Of a stretch of DNA of 64,000 nt, positions 30,058-43,940 are shown piece by piece. Position 1 is the stretch's first letter. Every line of letters begins with the position of its first letter. The position numbers were made by a program, and so were the translations under genes. Below the pieces are notes generated by a model that ran no database searches, had not been told where the DNA came from, and saw only the letters and a program-made list of their open reading frames with translations. Source of the stretch: Nicotiana tabacum (Eukaryota > Streptophyta > Magnoliopsida > Solanales > Solanaceae); assembly GCF_000715075.1 (NCBI RefSeq), contig NC_134095.1, positions 64,113,990 to 64,177,989 of the forward strand. The letters run 5' to 3'.

Positions 30058-33000
30058 TGTAAGCACGTGATTTTTGCCCTATATGAATTATTCCCATAGA
30101 TTCAAGAAAAATAAATTTTGCCATTATTTGCAATTTCGTAGATTTTCGTAGCATTTTTTGTTATTGTTTGCATTTGTCTGTGCATGTTTATTTTATTTAA
30201 TTCATGAAAATACAAAAATATATTGCCTTTTCATTTAGGATCGAATTTTGCATTCTTGAATTAATTAGTAATTTACTGTTTTGGAAAATGGAAAAATCAC
30301 AAAAAAATAACTTATTTTTGCATTTTTTATTTTTTATTTACGAATTTTGGTAGTTTTTCTTTAATTTGGTATTTAATTAGTTGTGATAATTATTATTTAG
30401 AGTTAGTTAATTTAATTTGATAGGATAATTTGATTAGGAATTAATTTAGGTTTTATTTTTTATTTTAATTTAAAAAAAGAAATTAGAAAAAAGAAATGAA
30501 AAGAAAAAGAAAAGAAGAAAGAGGATTGATAATTTGGGCTGCCTATAATTAAATTTGCACAGGCCCAAGTCGTTTTTCCCCAGTACCCGCTTAACTCATC
30601 CCAAACCTAGCCCAGTTTTGCCCTTACCCGACCCAATCCCCCACTTAGTCCAAACGGCGTCGTTTTGAGTTCCAAATCCAAAACAGATCTGGGCCCTTCA
30701 TTACAGATCATCTGAAGGCCCAAAGTGGTTCCCTCATTTTGCTTAATAATGTCCGAAGGCATTAGAGATCCCCAGTTCCTCCCCAACATCTCTTCATCTT
30801 CTCCATTCGAAAACCCTAAATCCACCATTGTCACAAACCACAAACCATCCCAATCCCTACAAAAATCACACCACAGACCCACCATGATATCCTCTCTCCA
30901 AATCCCTAACCGATAACCCTCGAATCAACGTCGAACTCGTCGAATCTTAAATCTGAATTCAACACAAAAGTTCGAAATCATCTTCCGTCGAGCCTGGTAG
31001 CATGCGGTGCATTTCTTTCAAAGTCTTAGGGCTTGACTCGACGAAAATGATGTTGATTCAAGTCATTCTTGACAAAGAACAACGGATTCAACATAAGTTT
31101 GGTTAGTTTCTGTCTCCGTCTGACTTCCAGCATGACTAGGTAAGTTCTTCTTCCTCTCTTGTAATTTTCTTTCACTGGTTCATCTTCCTCCTCATCCCCT
31201 TTCTTTCAGGTTGGTCAAAACTTGTTTGGAGTATTCTGAATTCGAACCGGTTCCTCTTCTTTTCTTTTGTTGACTGAGATATCAGAGTTTCTTTTTAATC
31301 CACTTTGTTTTGTTGGCGTTAGTCTTTCTGTTAATAGCTAATTACTGTTTCGTCATTAGTTAATCATCTAGCTAGTGAAATTAGGTCCATGATTTAGTTA
31401 ATTAATGTTATGAAATTATATAGGTTAGTTCATTCAGTTTGCTTTTGGTTTCGGCTGCTTTTAAACAAATGGTTCCATGATTCTTTGTTTAGGGAAAGTT
31501 TGGGTCAGTTTCTCAAAAATTAGAATCATCGTTTGATTTTAATTGGACTCTGAGGAATCAGAAGCCCAAGAAGGAACTGAACCTGGGTTGTTAATTCGTA
31601 TCAAATCAGGCCTTTAGGTCAGCTTGACCTATGAGTTGCTGAGTGTAAATTAAAGGGGTATGGGGGGTAGTTTGGGGTATTTAGTTAGGGGAATCTTTGT
31701 ATAACTGATTAGGAGGCTTCTTAGAAGCTGACTTTGGGATTGTTTGGAAACTGTGAAAAACTAAATAAGGATATATAGGCAAAGTGAAAACATGAAAAGG
31801 ACAAATGAAAATCTTATTTCCCTATTGCTGCCCTATTTCCTTGCCTATAAAGGCACCTCTTCCTTGCATTTTTAAGTCAGAGAAAACAGGGACAAAATCT
31901 AGACAAAACACAAACGGGTGAAAATTTCAATAAGATCATTGTTTCATTGAACTTCATCTGTGATTTTAAGATCTTTAATTTCTGAAACAAATTCTGATGG
32001 AATGGGGTTGAAGATAGTTTAATTTGGTTGTTAAAAGCTGATTTCGAGCCAAATTTGTGTTTGGGGTATTATTTTAATTTGAGTTTCAGGTTTAGAAACT
32101 GGGGTGCGAATCTGCTTGGAATTGGTTTGAAGTTAGGGTTGGTTTCAGTGGTGTAAACACTCTTATATTGCTGCTGATACTGCTTTGCTGCTGATGATCC
32201 TTCACTTTTCCTATTCTCTTTGCCTTCCAGGTACATGCCCTTGAAACTTGTATAATGTGGTACTCAAGTTTAAGAATGAAATGGAAATGGAATTTCGAAG
32301 CATAACATTAAGTTACTTGTTCATTGCTTAGCCTTTCTTGTCTATGAATCTCTTCTATCCTGATTTATTTTGCTCCATATCATGTGTTAGATTGCTGGTA
32401 GTATCCTCTCAAAAGCTGTAGTTTATTCTGTATTTGATATGGGATTCAATGTGTTGTCAAGGATAGTATGGCTAGATGCTTAGCTTCAACCATTGGACTT
32501 TCATCTTTTGAATATGATTTTGACCGATTAAAGAAACTTTGATAATTAAGCTGTGTGGTTGAATCACTAATAGGTTGTGTTGAATAGTATGGGTTTTATC
32601 TGTTCGTGCAAGTATAAAAGCAAGCCTAATTGAAGTTAAGATCTCTTTTAAATTGCCTATCGAGATAGTTTGAGATTGATTGTGGTGCATTTGGTATATT
32701 GTTGAAAGCTCTCATCCTTAATGCTTCTGATTCTTTTGTTGCATGCTTGGGGACTCGAATTCAAGTCTCATACCCTTTTGAACGTTCCGTTCTAAAGATT
32801 TGGGCTTCACGTTAAGTTGGGATTTAAAGCAAGATGTGGCCTTTGGCATTTGGGCCCAGTTCATCGAGCCTAATTTTATCTTTAAAATACTTTTAAGCTA
32901 AGTCCATACACTCATCTGCCTCTGATGTTAATTCCACTAATTTTAAATTAGTTCGAATATTTAGCCTTAAAAGAGAACTAATAATGAAAATTCTCTTAAG

Positions 33001-33765
33001 TGTCCTTAATTAATTAACTGGGTTATTTTTGGGAGTACCTGGTTACGCAGGATTAGTAATGACCCTCAAAGTTTAGTTTTAAATTTCCTTAAAATTGGAA
33101 TTAAGGCATGCCGTGCCAAACAAAAATATAAAAAATGCACGGCCCTCTATTAATTCTTATGATTTAGACATAAACAACAATTGTTTGTAGTTTGCTTTAG
33201 GCCCGTTTAATATACCACTGTGATTGTGTATACGTTCGCGTAACATAATTACGATTCTAAAAACTAATTCGGAGTATGCGTTCGCGCAACTTCGGCTAAA
33301 TTTTTCTTAATAATAATAAAGTGTTATTAATTGTGGACACGTTTGCGTGACATGATTTTTGACACGCCAAACAAATGGGTACACGTACGTGTGACCCATT
33401 TCAAGATAATATTCTTAATTGAAAATGGTAAAAGGTAAAAGCACATAGGTTCTAAAATGAGTAATTAGACAATCCTAATAAGCCAAGTATGATCCAAGCA
33501 ACCATGCTAGAACCACGGAACTCGGGAATGCCTAACACCTTCTCCCGGGTTAACATAATTCCTTACCCGGATTTCTGTGTTCGTAGACTGTAAATAAGAG
33601 TCGACTTCCTCGATTCGGGATTTTAAACCGGTGACTTGGGACACCATAAATTATCCCAAGTGGCGACTCCGATTTAATATAAATAATCCCGTTTCGATTG
33701 TCACTTTAATTTGGAAAAAACTCCTTTATACCCTTTACGGGGTGTAGGCAAAAGGAGGTGTGACA
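30058..33765 (+). mobile_element. Family A 3' LTR (copy 2, 3,708 bp)
   Basis: TGTAAGCACGTG...GGAGGTGTGACA. By eye about 37 substitutions and a few 1-4 bp indels separate it from 2381-6090, near 1.0%. The AAACGACGTCGTTT palindrome of copy 1 reads AAACGGCGTCGTTT here. TATA-like box at 31845-31853. Confidence 0.9.
33634..33671 (+). promoter_or_regulatory. U5 hairpin followed by PBS-like word (A, copy 2)
   Basis: The stem ACTTGGGA/TCCCAAGT is kept (inner pairs altered). The following TGGCGACTCCG matches the first eleven bases of the family B primer-binding site, two more than in copy 1. Confidence 0.6.
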
Positions 33766-34558
33766 CTAGTGGGTTTGGTAGTCTGCATGACTCGGTTGAT
33801 TTAGAAGAATCAGTTTTTATGGCTCAGTTATGTGTTGATGGGTCCCCGAGAGTTTATGACATTTTAAACCATGACTTGAGATTTGGTCGTCTACGGTTAT
33901 GGGAAATTGGCTGCGTGTTGCAATTTTCACCTGAGCTGAGTCAAGCAAAAAAGAGTTCTAGCTAATGGAGGCTATTCTACCGGCGGGATTTATGATGAAA
34001 TTCTTTTACTCCCCCGTATCGGCATGACAAGTGCATTGAGCAGTGTGGAACTGGGATTGAAGGGTCAAAGTTACTGTTCTATTTTGACAGGGACATCACG
34101 AGCTCGAAGGAGCGAGGGAGATTTCAGATGTTCAAAGTATACTGGCGTTATTTAGTTTTGCGTGAGAATGGTGTGTTAGGTGGAAGAGGCATTTGTATTT
34201 TGATTTGAGGATTCTTGATTAGCATTACAGAAATAGCCTGGTTGGTAGCCATGGATGTACAAATATTACTACTTGGTACGAAAAGTTATGGAAGTATCTC
34301 TCGTAGGATGATTGTGTAGGTATGATGTGTCAGCCAATTAAGTATTAGAGTTTGAGATCAGGTACGGAGATTCTCGTATTGCTGTAGATTTGAGAGTTAC
34401 AGCTGAGAGATGCCCTACTCCTTTGGTTGCACACTATGGAAGTTTGTTCAGGATTTAAAAGTTAATTATTTGTATCACGGATGGGGTCATTGTGAGTCTT
34501 TAGAAGTATATATATATATATATATTGAGGTGTTCAGAATCGGTTTAGAGGCCCATTG
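33766..34558. other. Unidentified DNA between A LTR and C LTR (copy 2)
   Basis: Copy of 6091-6883, including the (AT)n tract (about 34506-34526). No gene recognised. Confidence 0.45.
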
Positions 34559-36166
34559 TGTCATGACCCAAATCGGAGAGCCGCGACGGGCACTCGATGC
34601 CTTACCCAATCGAGTACCGATGTAACGTATCTTTCTTATCATACCATCATCGGTAAATGGGTTGGAAGGGCCGTTATGATATAACCAAAATAAAACATAG
34701 GGGAATATTTGACATAAGATTCCAACATGTAATACGAACTTATACATGTGACATACGGTCCTATAAGACCAAAATGAACACTCGTACATATAGGCCGACA
34801 AGTCCATACAATCTTTCATATACATGACATCTGTTTACAAGCCTCTAAGAGTATATACACATCATAAAGGTCAGGATAGGGCCCCGCCATACTAATAAAT
34901 AAATGTCCAAACAATACTGACCAAATAGGCATCTCCGGAGCAAGTGAAGTGCACCAACACCTTCCGCTGAGCTGATAGCCTACTAGGAGGAATGACAACT
35001 TGTCTATCAGGACCTGTGGGCATAAAACACAGTGTCCCCAGGCAAAAGGTACGTTAGTACAAATAAAGTACCGAGTATGTAAAGCAGGAAAACATAAACA
35101 AGAATAGTAATGTAAATGAGAGATAGAGGAGATACAACCTGTAACTTCTGAGTAGGAGATACAACCTGTAACTTCTTAGTGCCTCTGGGGGCTACTGACA
35201 TGAAATGCATAATACATATATATACATAAACTTTTTAAAAAATATGCCTCTATGGGAATCATCATTATCATATCATACCCGGCCTCAAATAGGACTCGGT
35301 AAAAATATATCCGGCTATCATAAGGCTCGGTAGAATCATTCCCGGCCACATGGAGCTCGGTAAACCAAGCTGATCAGTGGTTACACAATAGGTGTCGTAC
35401 CTGGCCGACTATAGCGAGGCTCGGTAGAGTAAAGTAGATACTATATATAATGCATTCTAGACTCATGGAATCACGTTCTAAACCTTTTGAAGTGACTTAA
35501 GGTCGTAGCACCTTCGATTAACATTATCGACATCCATACCCTCAATATGAACCTCAATAGGATTCAAGGATCATACACACTTGCTTAGAATAATTTTACA
35601 AGGAAATAACAATATGGACAACCTTAGTTGCTAGGAGTAGATCCATTATGAAATAACGTATTTATTTCACTTTAGATCATGCCAAAAGAAATAAGGAAGT
35701 CCCTTAACATACCTTTAAAATCTTCTATCCAATTGTCAAGCAAGCTCAATATGATCTTCTTACGTCTACAACGAGTAAACCGGCTTTGTCGTCATTATAT
35801 AAGCATTGTAACTCTCATATTTTGAAAGCAATATTCTACAAGAAAATGGAAAGCACCTCTCCTATTTATACTACATCCCATATGTTACCAAAAGTCACCA
35901 AACAGCCCAAACAACAACAATATAATTCACGATAAGCTCTCAGATTAGTTCTAGAACTATTTTGAGCGACAAGCTCGATTTATGACCAACAAGATATGGT
36001 TTGAATCCAATTAATTTTTCATGAATCTGTCTACAACATAAACAATATCATACTTATGCTTACCATACCACTTTCAACCCAAAACATCATAAGCATAATC
36101 TTCAAATATAGTCCACACGCCTAGCACCTTAACCTTTATCGTCAACATCTTATTTTTCATGTTATC
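34559..36166 (-). mobile_element. Element C LTR, left segment (copy 2)
   Basis: Copy of 6884-8489 with about 15 differences by eye (near 1%). Carries the minisatellite at 35277-35428. It is interrupted at TTATC (36162-36166) by the full-length B element and resumes at 59154. Confidence 0.75.
36162..36166. repeat. Target-site duplication, left of full-length B
   Basis: TTATC, matched by TTATC at 59149-59153 after the other LTR. Identical to the TSD of the solo LTR in copy 1, so both derive from one insertion. Confidence 0.92.
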
Positions 36167-39100
36167 TGTCACACCTCCTTTTTGCGCGCCTGCCCCGGAG
36201 GGTAAAAATGCGCGAGGGAGTTTTCCCAATTTAAGTGACAATATTCGAAATGGGATTATTTATTTAATTCAGAGTCGCCACTTGGGAAAGGTTTGGCTTT
36301 TGGTGTCCCAAGTCACCGGTTTATCTTGAATCCCAAATCGAGGAAAAACATTCGACTTTTCCAAATGAAGTCTGCGAACCAGAAATTCTAAGTAAGGAAT
36401 TCTGTTGACCCGAGGGAAGGTGTTAGGCACCCTCGAATCCCGTGGTTCTAGCACGGTCGCTTAAACTGTTATAATGGCTAAATATCTGATGTAAATACAT
36501 GTTGTGACTTATGTGCTTTTATTAAGTTTAAACCGCTTTTATTATCATTTATTTTTGTAGAATTGCAACGTCGTGAAAATGCATCTCGAACCACGTCACA
36601 ATCAATGCACCCGTAGTTGTTATCACATTTCGACTCCGTTAAGATTTGGATTCGGGTCACATCAATGTGCACCCGAGTTTAAGAATGTAATTTAATTAAG
36701 CCGCGCCTAAAGAGCCTAACGCGTTATTATTTTTGGGAAAGGCCATGAAATTTGCTAAACGGCCTGTCCTGAATTCTAAATATTTATTATGTTTAGTTAT
36801 TGAGGGCCCCGCAATTTATATTTTTTATTTGGCGAGGCTCGTCTCTATTTTAGAAAAGGATATCCTAAAGCGTCTACATTTCTATTACATTTGTCTCTAA
36901 TAAAATGAAAGAAAGAGGATTATGTGCTAATTACATGCTTGACCAGCTTCGGATCCTTACTTGATTATCTGATTTTATGAGGCGTGAGTTATTTTTGTGC
37001 CTTATTTCATGGATGAGCATGTTGTTAAATTGTCAGGGGAAATTAATATACAAGATTAATAGAACTGTTAAAAGCTTATGATAAATGTTCTTCAGATCCG
37101 AGTTTGAAACTCGCTTATTTAAACCAAATCAGTGGAATTAACTTATCGGAAACTACTACTAATAAAGTTTGAACAGGATCCTGTGAACTATCTACAAAGA
37201 TTCAATAAAACTAAATATCATAACTGGCAAGCTTAAAGCATTCTTTTCTATACATGCAGAATATTAGTTGAAAAGTTACCTAATTATCTGTGTGTTAAAA
37301 CACTCATACATTCCTCATTAGACAACCCATTAAGCAAACGAAATCACAATTTAGGACGGACTAAGCTGCGATTAAGTACAAGGCTACCTAACATGTTTCT
37401 TTATTGAATTACAAACTAAACAAATTACATAGATCTTAATAACATTCGTAAAAAAAATGTAACTGCAGCAAACGAATGATTAAACTCCTGCATATCTTTG
37501 ATTTCATGCTTTCATTGTTACATCAGATGCAAAGTCTTAGTATGTACCTGGATGTTGGATACAACAGAAGAAGCAAGGGGTCAGTAGGACAATAGACGCA
37601 ACACCAAACAGCAGCAGTAACAGCAGGTACAAATAGGACAGCTCCCAGTGCAGGATACAGTTAGAACCGATAAAAATGGCAGAAAGGCAGCAACAGACAA
37701 TGCAGTTGGAAACAGAAATCCAGACAATCCAATTCCAAGGGAATCAACCAAGGCAAACCAAACCGACACACTTTAGCTGATACTTGAAAGAAAAGAAAAC
37801 TGACTGAATAGGCTGAGCAGGCTAAGAATTGAACAAAAGTAGGAAGAAAACCAGTTTCTGATTTCTGTATTTTTATCCCTCTTACTATCTATTTCTTTTC
37901 AAAACCCAATGTCCAATTTCAGTCTTGGAATCTATTTTTGGCTATCCAAAAGAATTCTTTTCCAGTTTTCTGTTTTTCAGAACTCAACTCTCATAAAAAT
38001 GTTCCCTCTCAATTCACCCTGTTCTTTAATGTCTGTCTGTGTTTGTGTATATCAAAATCTGTTCTTCTCCCCTTTTTTGTTTTCTATCCCCCCCTTTTAT
38101 AGCTTCAAATCAGACCCTTAACCGCCTCTTTGGACAATCAGAACACCCTCCTATGTGCTGCCTTCTTTTCAGTTTCCACTTACCATTTAAATAAAAACAA
38201 ACCCCATGACATTCTCTGGCAAACTTACTTTTTAGTAAGGTTTATTATTTCTGAAACTAAAGCAGAGTATGGGCAGCAGAATGTGATCTGACAGCATGTG
38301 CTGTCAACTATTTTATTCAAGAGCCCTTATGCATGGCACAGGCTGTGCACAAATGCACCTTGTGGTGCACCAATGCACATGTTGTGCACAAGTGCACATG
38401 CCCTGCAATTTCAGAAACTGTAACTAAACAAAACATTTGATTTTACATTCCTGATTCAAATCAACAATTATAAGTACTAAACTCAGTTCCTAATTGATTC
38501 AAAATAATGTGTCCAGAAGCAAATCGATTTGTTATTGTTCAGGCAGTTGAAACTAATTGACGACACATGTCGACTCGACTATATTAATCATGACATGCAC
38601 AATCGTAGCCAAAAATCAAACATTTAACAGTATCGACACATGATTTGAATTGTACTGACCAAACAGAATTGTACTCGAGGAGTCAGTTAATCGGTTCAAA
38701 TTTGAGATTCAGTTAATTGCACAACACATACATACATACGCATTATCAGAACAAGTAGAAGAAAGACTCAATCAAACGCAGAGGTTCAAGTAAGGTGGAC
38801 AAGACACAGTTGGTAAAATTCGAAACACAAATTTCACCAAACATGAACGGCCTCTTAAACAATCACATGGACTAAAACGAAATAAAGAAAAGAAATCAAA
38901 ACTCACCTTAAAACCCGAAAAATCAAAAACCTTAGCTTGGACTCGAACAGACCTTTCTTAAGGATGAACGGACTTTAATCGAAGTGTTTATCATATGAGA
39001 AACACTTCGATTAAGGTCCATTAGACCTTAATCTCTTGGTTTAAACGATATACGGACCAGTGACAAGGAATCCTAAGGTTCCAAAAATTAGATCCGGGAT

Positions 39101-40176
39101 TCATGCTTCCCTGGTCAGATTCGGACCAAACCAAGCATGGTTTGGTCACGAGGGGGGTCCGGGGACTGTCTGGTATGAATTTAGGGCAGACCGGTGTAGA
39201 TCGAGTTTTGACTCGAATCTTCAAATGAAGATTCGAGAAGGTGGGATGGGATTCGTGATGTGCGGTTGGTGGATTTGGGTTCAGGACGGTGAGGAGCATC
39301 TATGGTGTTAAGGGTGGGGTCACCGGCGTTCATGCCGCCAGGATTAATGGCGAGGAATAAGGGGGCGGCTAGGGTTTCGTGGGGAAAGGGATGAGGACGA
39401 AGGCTGGGGTATTGGATAGGGGGCAGGGTATGGTTGGGAACTTATATATGATATGGGTGAGGTTGATCTCAGCCGTTGGATGAGGGGAAATGGAAGGCTC
39501 AGATCTTTCCTCTGATGAGGAAACGGTGTCGTTTCTCATTCAGGGTTTGGGGGTTGGTTTGGATAAGACGGGTCGGGTTAGTTCATGGGTATGGGAATGT
39601 GATCTAGGCCGTTGATCAATCTGAGATCAACGGCCCAGATCAGACCAGGCTAAAACGGTGTCGTTTGGAAGCTCTGGGTATCAGCTGGTCTGGACCGGGG
39701 CAAGCTCACGGTCTGGGCTTGATTTGGGCCTCGAATTTAAAATAAAAATGAGCCCAAACTGATTTTTAACCCAATTCTACATTCTCTTTTATTATTATTA
39801 TTTTTTATATATTTTTTTTATTTTATTTTTTAAAACAAAAGCCAAGTAAATCAAATTAAAATTAAATAGACACTTAATACAATTATTTGCACACACACAT
39901 TAAAATATTTGAGGCAGGTAAAATCAAACAAAAACAAAATCACGGACAAAGATGCCTATTTATGATTTTCTATTTAACGACCGGATCCCGGTTCAAATTA
40001 CGCATGACACATACATTTTTTGTATTTTGCTTTAATAAAAATAAAATGGGCAAAATTTATAAATAATTAACAAAGTGCCATGTAAAATCCAAAAAATTGT
40101 ACAATAGGACTATTTGTTATTATTTTTATTTCTTTTTGGAGCGATTGTCGCGTAAAACAAAAATCACGTGCTCACA
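36167..40176 (-). mobile_element. Family B 3' LTR (4,010 bp)
   Basis: Follows the polypurine tract in element sense. On the minus strand it begins TGTGAGCACGTG and ends AAGGAGGTGTGACA. TATA-like box 39441-39448; palindrome 38975-39014 with one mismatch; U5 hairpin and PBS-like TGGCGACTC at 36272-36313. Confidence 0.93.
38975..39014. repeat. 40-bp palindrome in B 3' LTR (one mismatch)
   Basis: Same position as 11299-11338, but the left arm reads GTTTATCATATG instead of GTTTCTCATATG. Confidence 0.85.
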
Positions 40177-40190
40177 GCTGCCCCTCTTTG
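40177..40190 (-). promoter_or_regulatory. Polypurine tract of family B
   Basis: The minus strand reads CAAAGAGGGGCAGC directly before the LTR start TGTGAGC. It is almost the family A tract. A hairpin CACGAA-GAGTT-TTCGTG (40199-40215) lies just upstream in element sense, as in family A. Missing from copy 1. Confidence 0.88.
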
Positions 40191-40313
40191 TTTGGAAACA
40201 CGAAGAGTTTTCGTGCAAAGATAAAGTGAGCGGATATAAGCGATTTTTGCCTATGGACTACTCCGTGTGAAGCATGTTTTGAAAGTTTTGACCGAATCTT
40301 GCTTCAAAGATTT

Positions 40314-40356
40314 CCTACATATCCCGGGCTAAACAGGAATCAGGTCAATGTAGTTC
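40314..40356 (+). promoter_or_regulatory. Recurrent inverted-repeat motif (B, 3'-most site, copy 2)
   Basis: CCTACATATC, then GGAATCAGGTC, then AATGTAGTTC. About 125 bp upstream of the polypurine tract in element sense, matching the family A arrangement. Confidence 0.65.
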
Positions 40357-40934
40357 GGGAAGTTTCGGTAGCTGGGACTACCATGGGACTGCAATGCTTG
40401 CTGTTACTGTTGTTGCTGTAGTCACCACTGTTTTAATGACCGCCTTATTACAACCAAAGAAAAATTGAAACTGAACTTAAATACTTATATGCATGTCAAC
40501 TGCTAGTTACAAGATCCCTATCTATGATTCTTTTGCGACTTGATCATGGGTCTTAGCTGATTTTGCTTGGAGACTTCGATCAGAATCTTGATGCTTGCGA
40601 GTTGTAGGTGCTTGCTTATTCTCTGGGATGCTGAGTGAGGCGTGACTGGCAGAGTTTTGAATCTTAATCCAATGTTGGAGTCGATCCGCATTCCATTTAA
40701 CTACGATATCTCGGGACATCTTCTTTTTGTCTTTTTCTTTTCTTTTTTTTTCTTTTTTTTTGATTCTGAGTTGAGACTCACTTCGTGGGTCGTTTGATCC
40801 GTGTGGCTCGAGGTTAGACCTGCGGGAGAAAAACAAACAAACGAACGAAATTTTCTGCCCCAGTTTCACTAGGAAAATTTTGTGAATTATTAGTTAGGAA
40901 GTTAATAAAATTGATGAAAGAGGATATGCATGCT
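40357..40934. other. Family B 3' spacer (copy 2)
   Basis: Copy of 13235-13815 with the same T/C run (about 40725-40760), slightly shorter. No gene. Confidence 0.6.
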
Positions 40935-42215
40935 CAGTTCAGGGTTGGGGCCCTAATACCGACTAGCTGGGGAGAAGTTTGGTTTTAGAGTTGAAACTCT
41001 CATACTGACCAACTGGGGGAAGGTTCAGTTTAGGGTTTAAAACCCTAATGCTGATTAAGAGGAAAAGTTCAGTTTAGGGTTTAAAACCCTGATGCTGACT
41101 AAAGGAAAAATTCAGTTTAGGGTTTAAAACCCTAATGCTGACTGCGTGGAAAAGCTCAGTTTAGGGTTTAAAACCCTAATGCTGGCTGAAAGGAAAAAAA
41201 AGTTCAGTTTAGGGTTTAAAACCCTAATGCTGACTAAAGGAAAAAATTCAGTTTAGGGTTTAAAACCCTAATGCTGATTGCATGGAAAAGCTCAGTTTAG
41301 GGTTTAAAACCCTAATGCTGGCTGAATGGAAAAAAGTTCAGTTTAGGGTTTAAAACCCTAATGCTGATTGCATGGAAAAGCTCAGTTTAGGGTTTAAAAC
41401 CCTAATGCTGGCTGAATGGAAAAAAGTTCAGTTTAGGGTTTAAAACCCTAATGCTGACTGAATGGAAAAAAATTCAGTTTAGGGTTTAAAACCCTAATGC
41501 TGATTGAATGGAAAAGCTCAGTTTAGGGTTTAAAACCCTAATGCTGGCTGAATGGAAAAAAGTTCAGTTTAGGGTTTAAAACCCTAATGCTGACTAAAGG
41601 AAAAATTCAGTTTAGGGTTTAAAACCCTAATGTTGATTGCATGGAAAAGCTCAGTTTAGGGTTTAAAACCCTAATGCTGGCTGAATGGAAAAAAGTTCAG
41701 TTTAGGGTTTAAAACCCTAATGCTGACTAAAGGAAAAATTCAGTTTAGGGTTTAAAACCCTAATGCTGATTGCATGGAAAAGCTCAGTTTAGGGTTTAAA
41801 ACCCTAATGCTGGCTGAATGGAAAAAAGTTCATTTTAGGGTTTAAAACCCTAATGCTGACTAAAGGAAAAATTCAGTTTAGGGTTTTAAACCCTAATGCT
41901 GATTGCATGGAAAAGCTCAGTTTAGGGTTTAAAACCCTAATGCTGGGCTGAATGGAAAAAAGTTCAGTTTAGGGTTTAAAACCCTAATGCTGATTAAAGG
42001 AAAAAGTTCAGTTTAGGGTTTAAAACCCTAATGCTGACTGCATGGAAAAGCTCAGTTTAGGGTTTAAAACCCTAATGCTGGCTGAATGGGAAAAGTTCAG
42101 TTTAGGGTTTAAAACCCTAATGCTGACTGAAGGAAAAATTCAGTTTAGGGTTTAAAACCTTAATGCAGATTAAAAGGAAAATTCAGTTTAGGGTTTAAAA
42201 CCCTAATGCTGATTG
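40935..42215. repeat. Telobox tandem array (copy 2, about 27 units)
   Basis: Same unit and spacer types as 13816-15220 but three units (about 120-130 bp) shorter, equal to one higher-order repeat. It also has a different arrangement of spacer types around 41245-41580. Central telobox pairs are almost all intact; spacers vary more. Confidence 0.93.
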
Positions 42216-43940
42216 GCTGGGGACAAAGTTCGAGAATACTCTTTTTTTTTTTTTTTGAATTTTCTTGTTTTAGTAGAAGATAAAAGGGAGTTTCGTGGAA
42301 ACTTACCTTTCGAGTGAATTCCTTATTGCCAAAATATTTCTTGTACCCATGTACCTTCTCCTTTGGGCGACACCTGCTTCTTGCACGGTTGTCTTGGATT
42401 AAACCTGTTTCAACTTTTCAGACAAAGAACAATTGTTAGTTCGGAAATGACGGTCGGTTTGGTGACCTTGATCGTTCCCGGTTGCTTTGTTGCGTCTTCA
42501 TTTCTGTTGTGAAGTCCCGCCATTGATTTGATTCATATGCCGGAACCTTTTAGACCGCTCAGGCTTGTATTTCCAGATTCTGTAATGATTTGCCTCGTAA
42601 GGCTCTTTTTCTTTTCTCTCTTTTTTTTGTGTCCCGTTTTGCTTGGAGGTTCTCAACGGGGATTTTATTGGAGGTATTCTGTGGGGATTTGTACAAAAGG
42701 AAGTCCTATGGGGGAATATTTACAAAGTGTATTCTTTGTGTGGATCTTTGTACAATGGGGCATGCTGGGTAATTTTTTCGCAGCGGGCTTTCTAGGCTTG
42801 GTTGGGGTAAGCTTGTTGGGGAATTTTTACAAAGGGACTTGCTGGGGATGTGTTGGGGAAATTCCAACGGGGATTTTTTTTTTAATATATATTGGGGAGA
42901 CTTTGTGGGCGGATTGTACAGGGAGAGACTCTGTGGGGATTCGTCCGAAGGCGGACTTGCTGGGGGAAATTTCTCTTTTTCCTCTTTACTTCGAACGCCA
43001 TCAAACATCATGATTTATCAAGTTCAGACAGATGTACCAACGAAACGGGGTTTTTTCCTTCATGAAACGGAATTCCGTGAAAACAAACCTGCCACCTGCC
43101 CTCTCCGGTGTATCCTGAACTTGGGGTTAAAACATAAAAAAGGATTCGAAGAGAAACAAAGAAAGGAGAAAACAAATTTCAGGAAGGGAATGTCTCTTTC
43201 GGGACGAGAAAGACTTATCTGAGGAAGATAACACTGGCTTTAAATGACATGACATGCTCTTTGGACTGGCGCCTGACCTTCCATGAACTTGCGTTTCCCT
43301 GAACCCGAACGGATCTGTGATTTCAAACCGGTGGAACTTTGCCGAGACCTCTTTGGGGTGGAGTCATTCTTTTCGGCCAACAGCACCCTTTGCGGGTTTT
43401 CGCTGGCTGACCTCTCTCATTTCTCTTCCTGTCCTCGCTTGATAGCACTCTTTGTGAGTTTTTACTAAAAAAGCTCTCTCATTTTTGTTTCTCTACTCCT
43501 GTCGCCTCATGGTGCCCGAAGGTTTTCACCGACGAGACTCTCTCATTTTATCTCTCTCAATTCAGAGTGTGCCGGTCTCCATTTGTGACGCTTATTGGTT
43601 CCCCACTATCTTTGGTAATTGATTTGAAGGCTTGTGCTTGGTAGAGAGAGGTAGATGATACTAACTTCTCAACTGCTCGACGTGCCCCGGTTTCAATTTC
43701 AGGGCGAATGGGATTTTATTGTTGGTGTGACTGAACCTCAGGGAGAGGCTGCCTACGTATCCTTTCGGAATCAAGTCAAACGTAATTCAAGCCTCAATCA
43801 ATGTTTTGTTTTTGTTTTGTTTTTTTTTTTTTTTTTTGTAAGCGGCCCAAAGGCTTGTAGAGAGAATTGGGTAGTGTTTGGGAGTAGTGGGGAATAAAAC
43901 CTCCTTCATTTCAAATGTGTCAAGACTACTGGAGTATAAT
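42216..43940. other. Family B post-integrase non-coding region (copy 2)
   Basis: Copy of 15221-16937. Includes the decayed GGGGATTTGTACAA repeat (about 42655-42975) and the recurrent motif (43752-43788). Poly-T runs are longer than in copy 1. No gene; frames such as 42528-43013 ride on the repeat. Confidence 0.6.

Larger units (their letters stand above)
24379..33765 (+). mobile_element. Family A Tat/Ogre-type element, 5'-truncated (copy 2)
   Basis: A plus-strand element beginning inside RT at junction J2. It continues through dual RNase H and integrase (to 26963), non-coding 3' repeats, polypurine tract (30045-30057) and 3' LTR (30058-33765). Its 5' LTR, leader, gag, protease and RT active site are absent here; if the duplication is real they may lie left of the window with copy 1. 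Relation to B is shown by the protein similarity and shared LTR ends. Confidence 0.88.
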
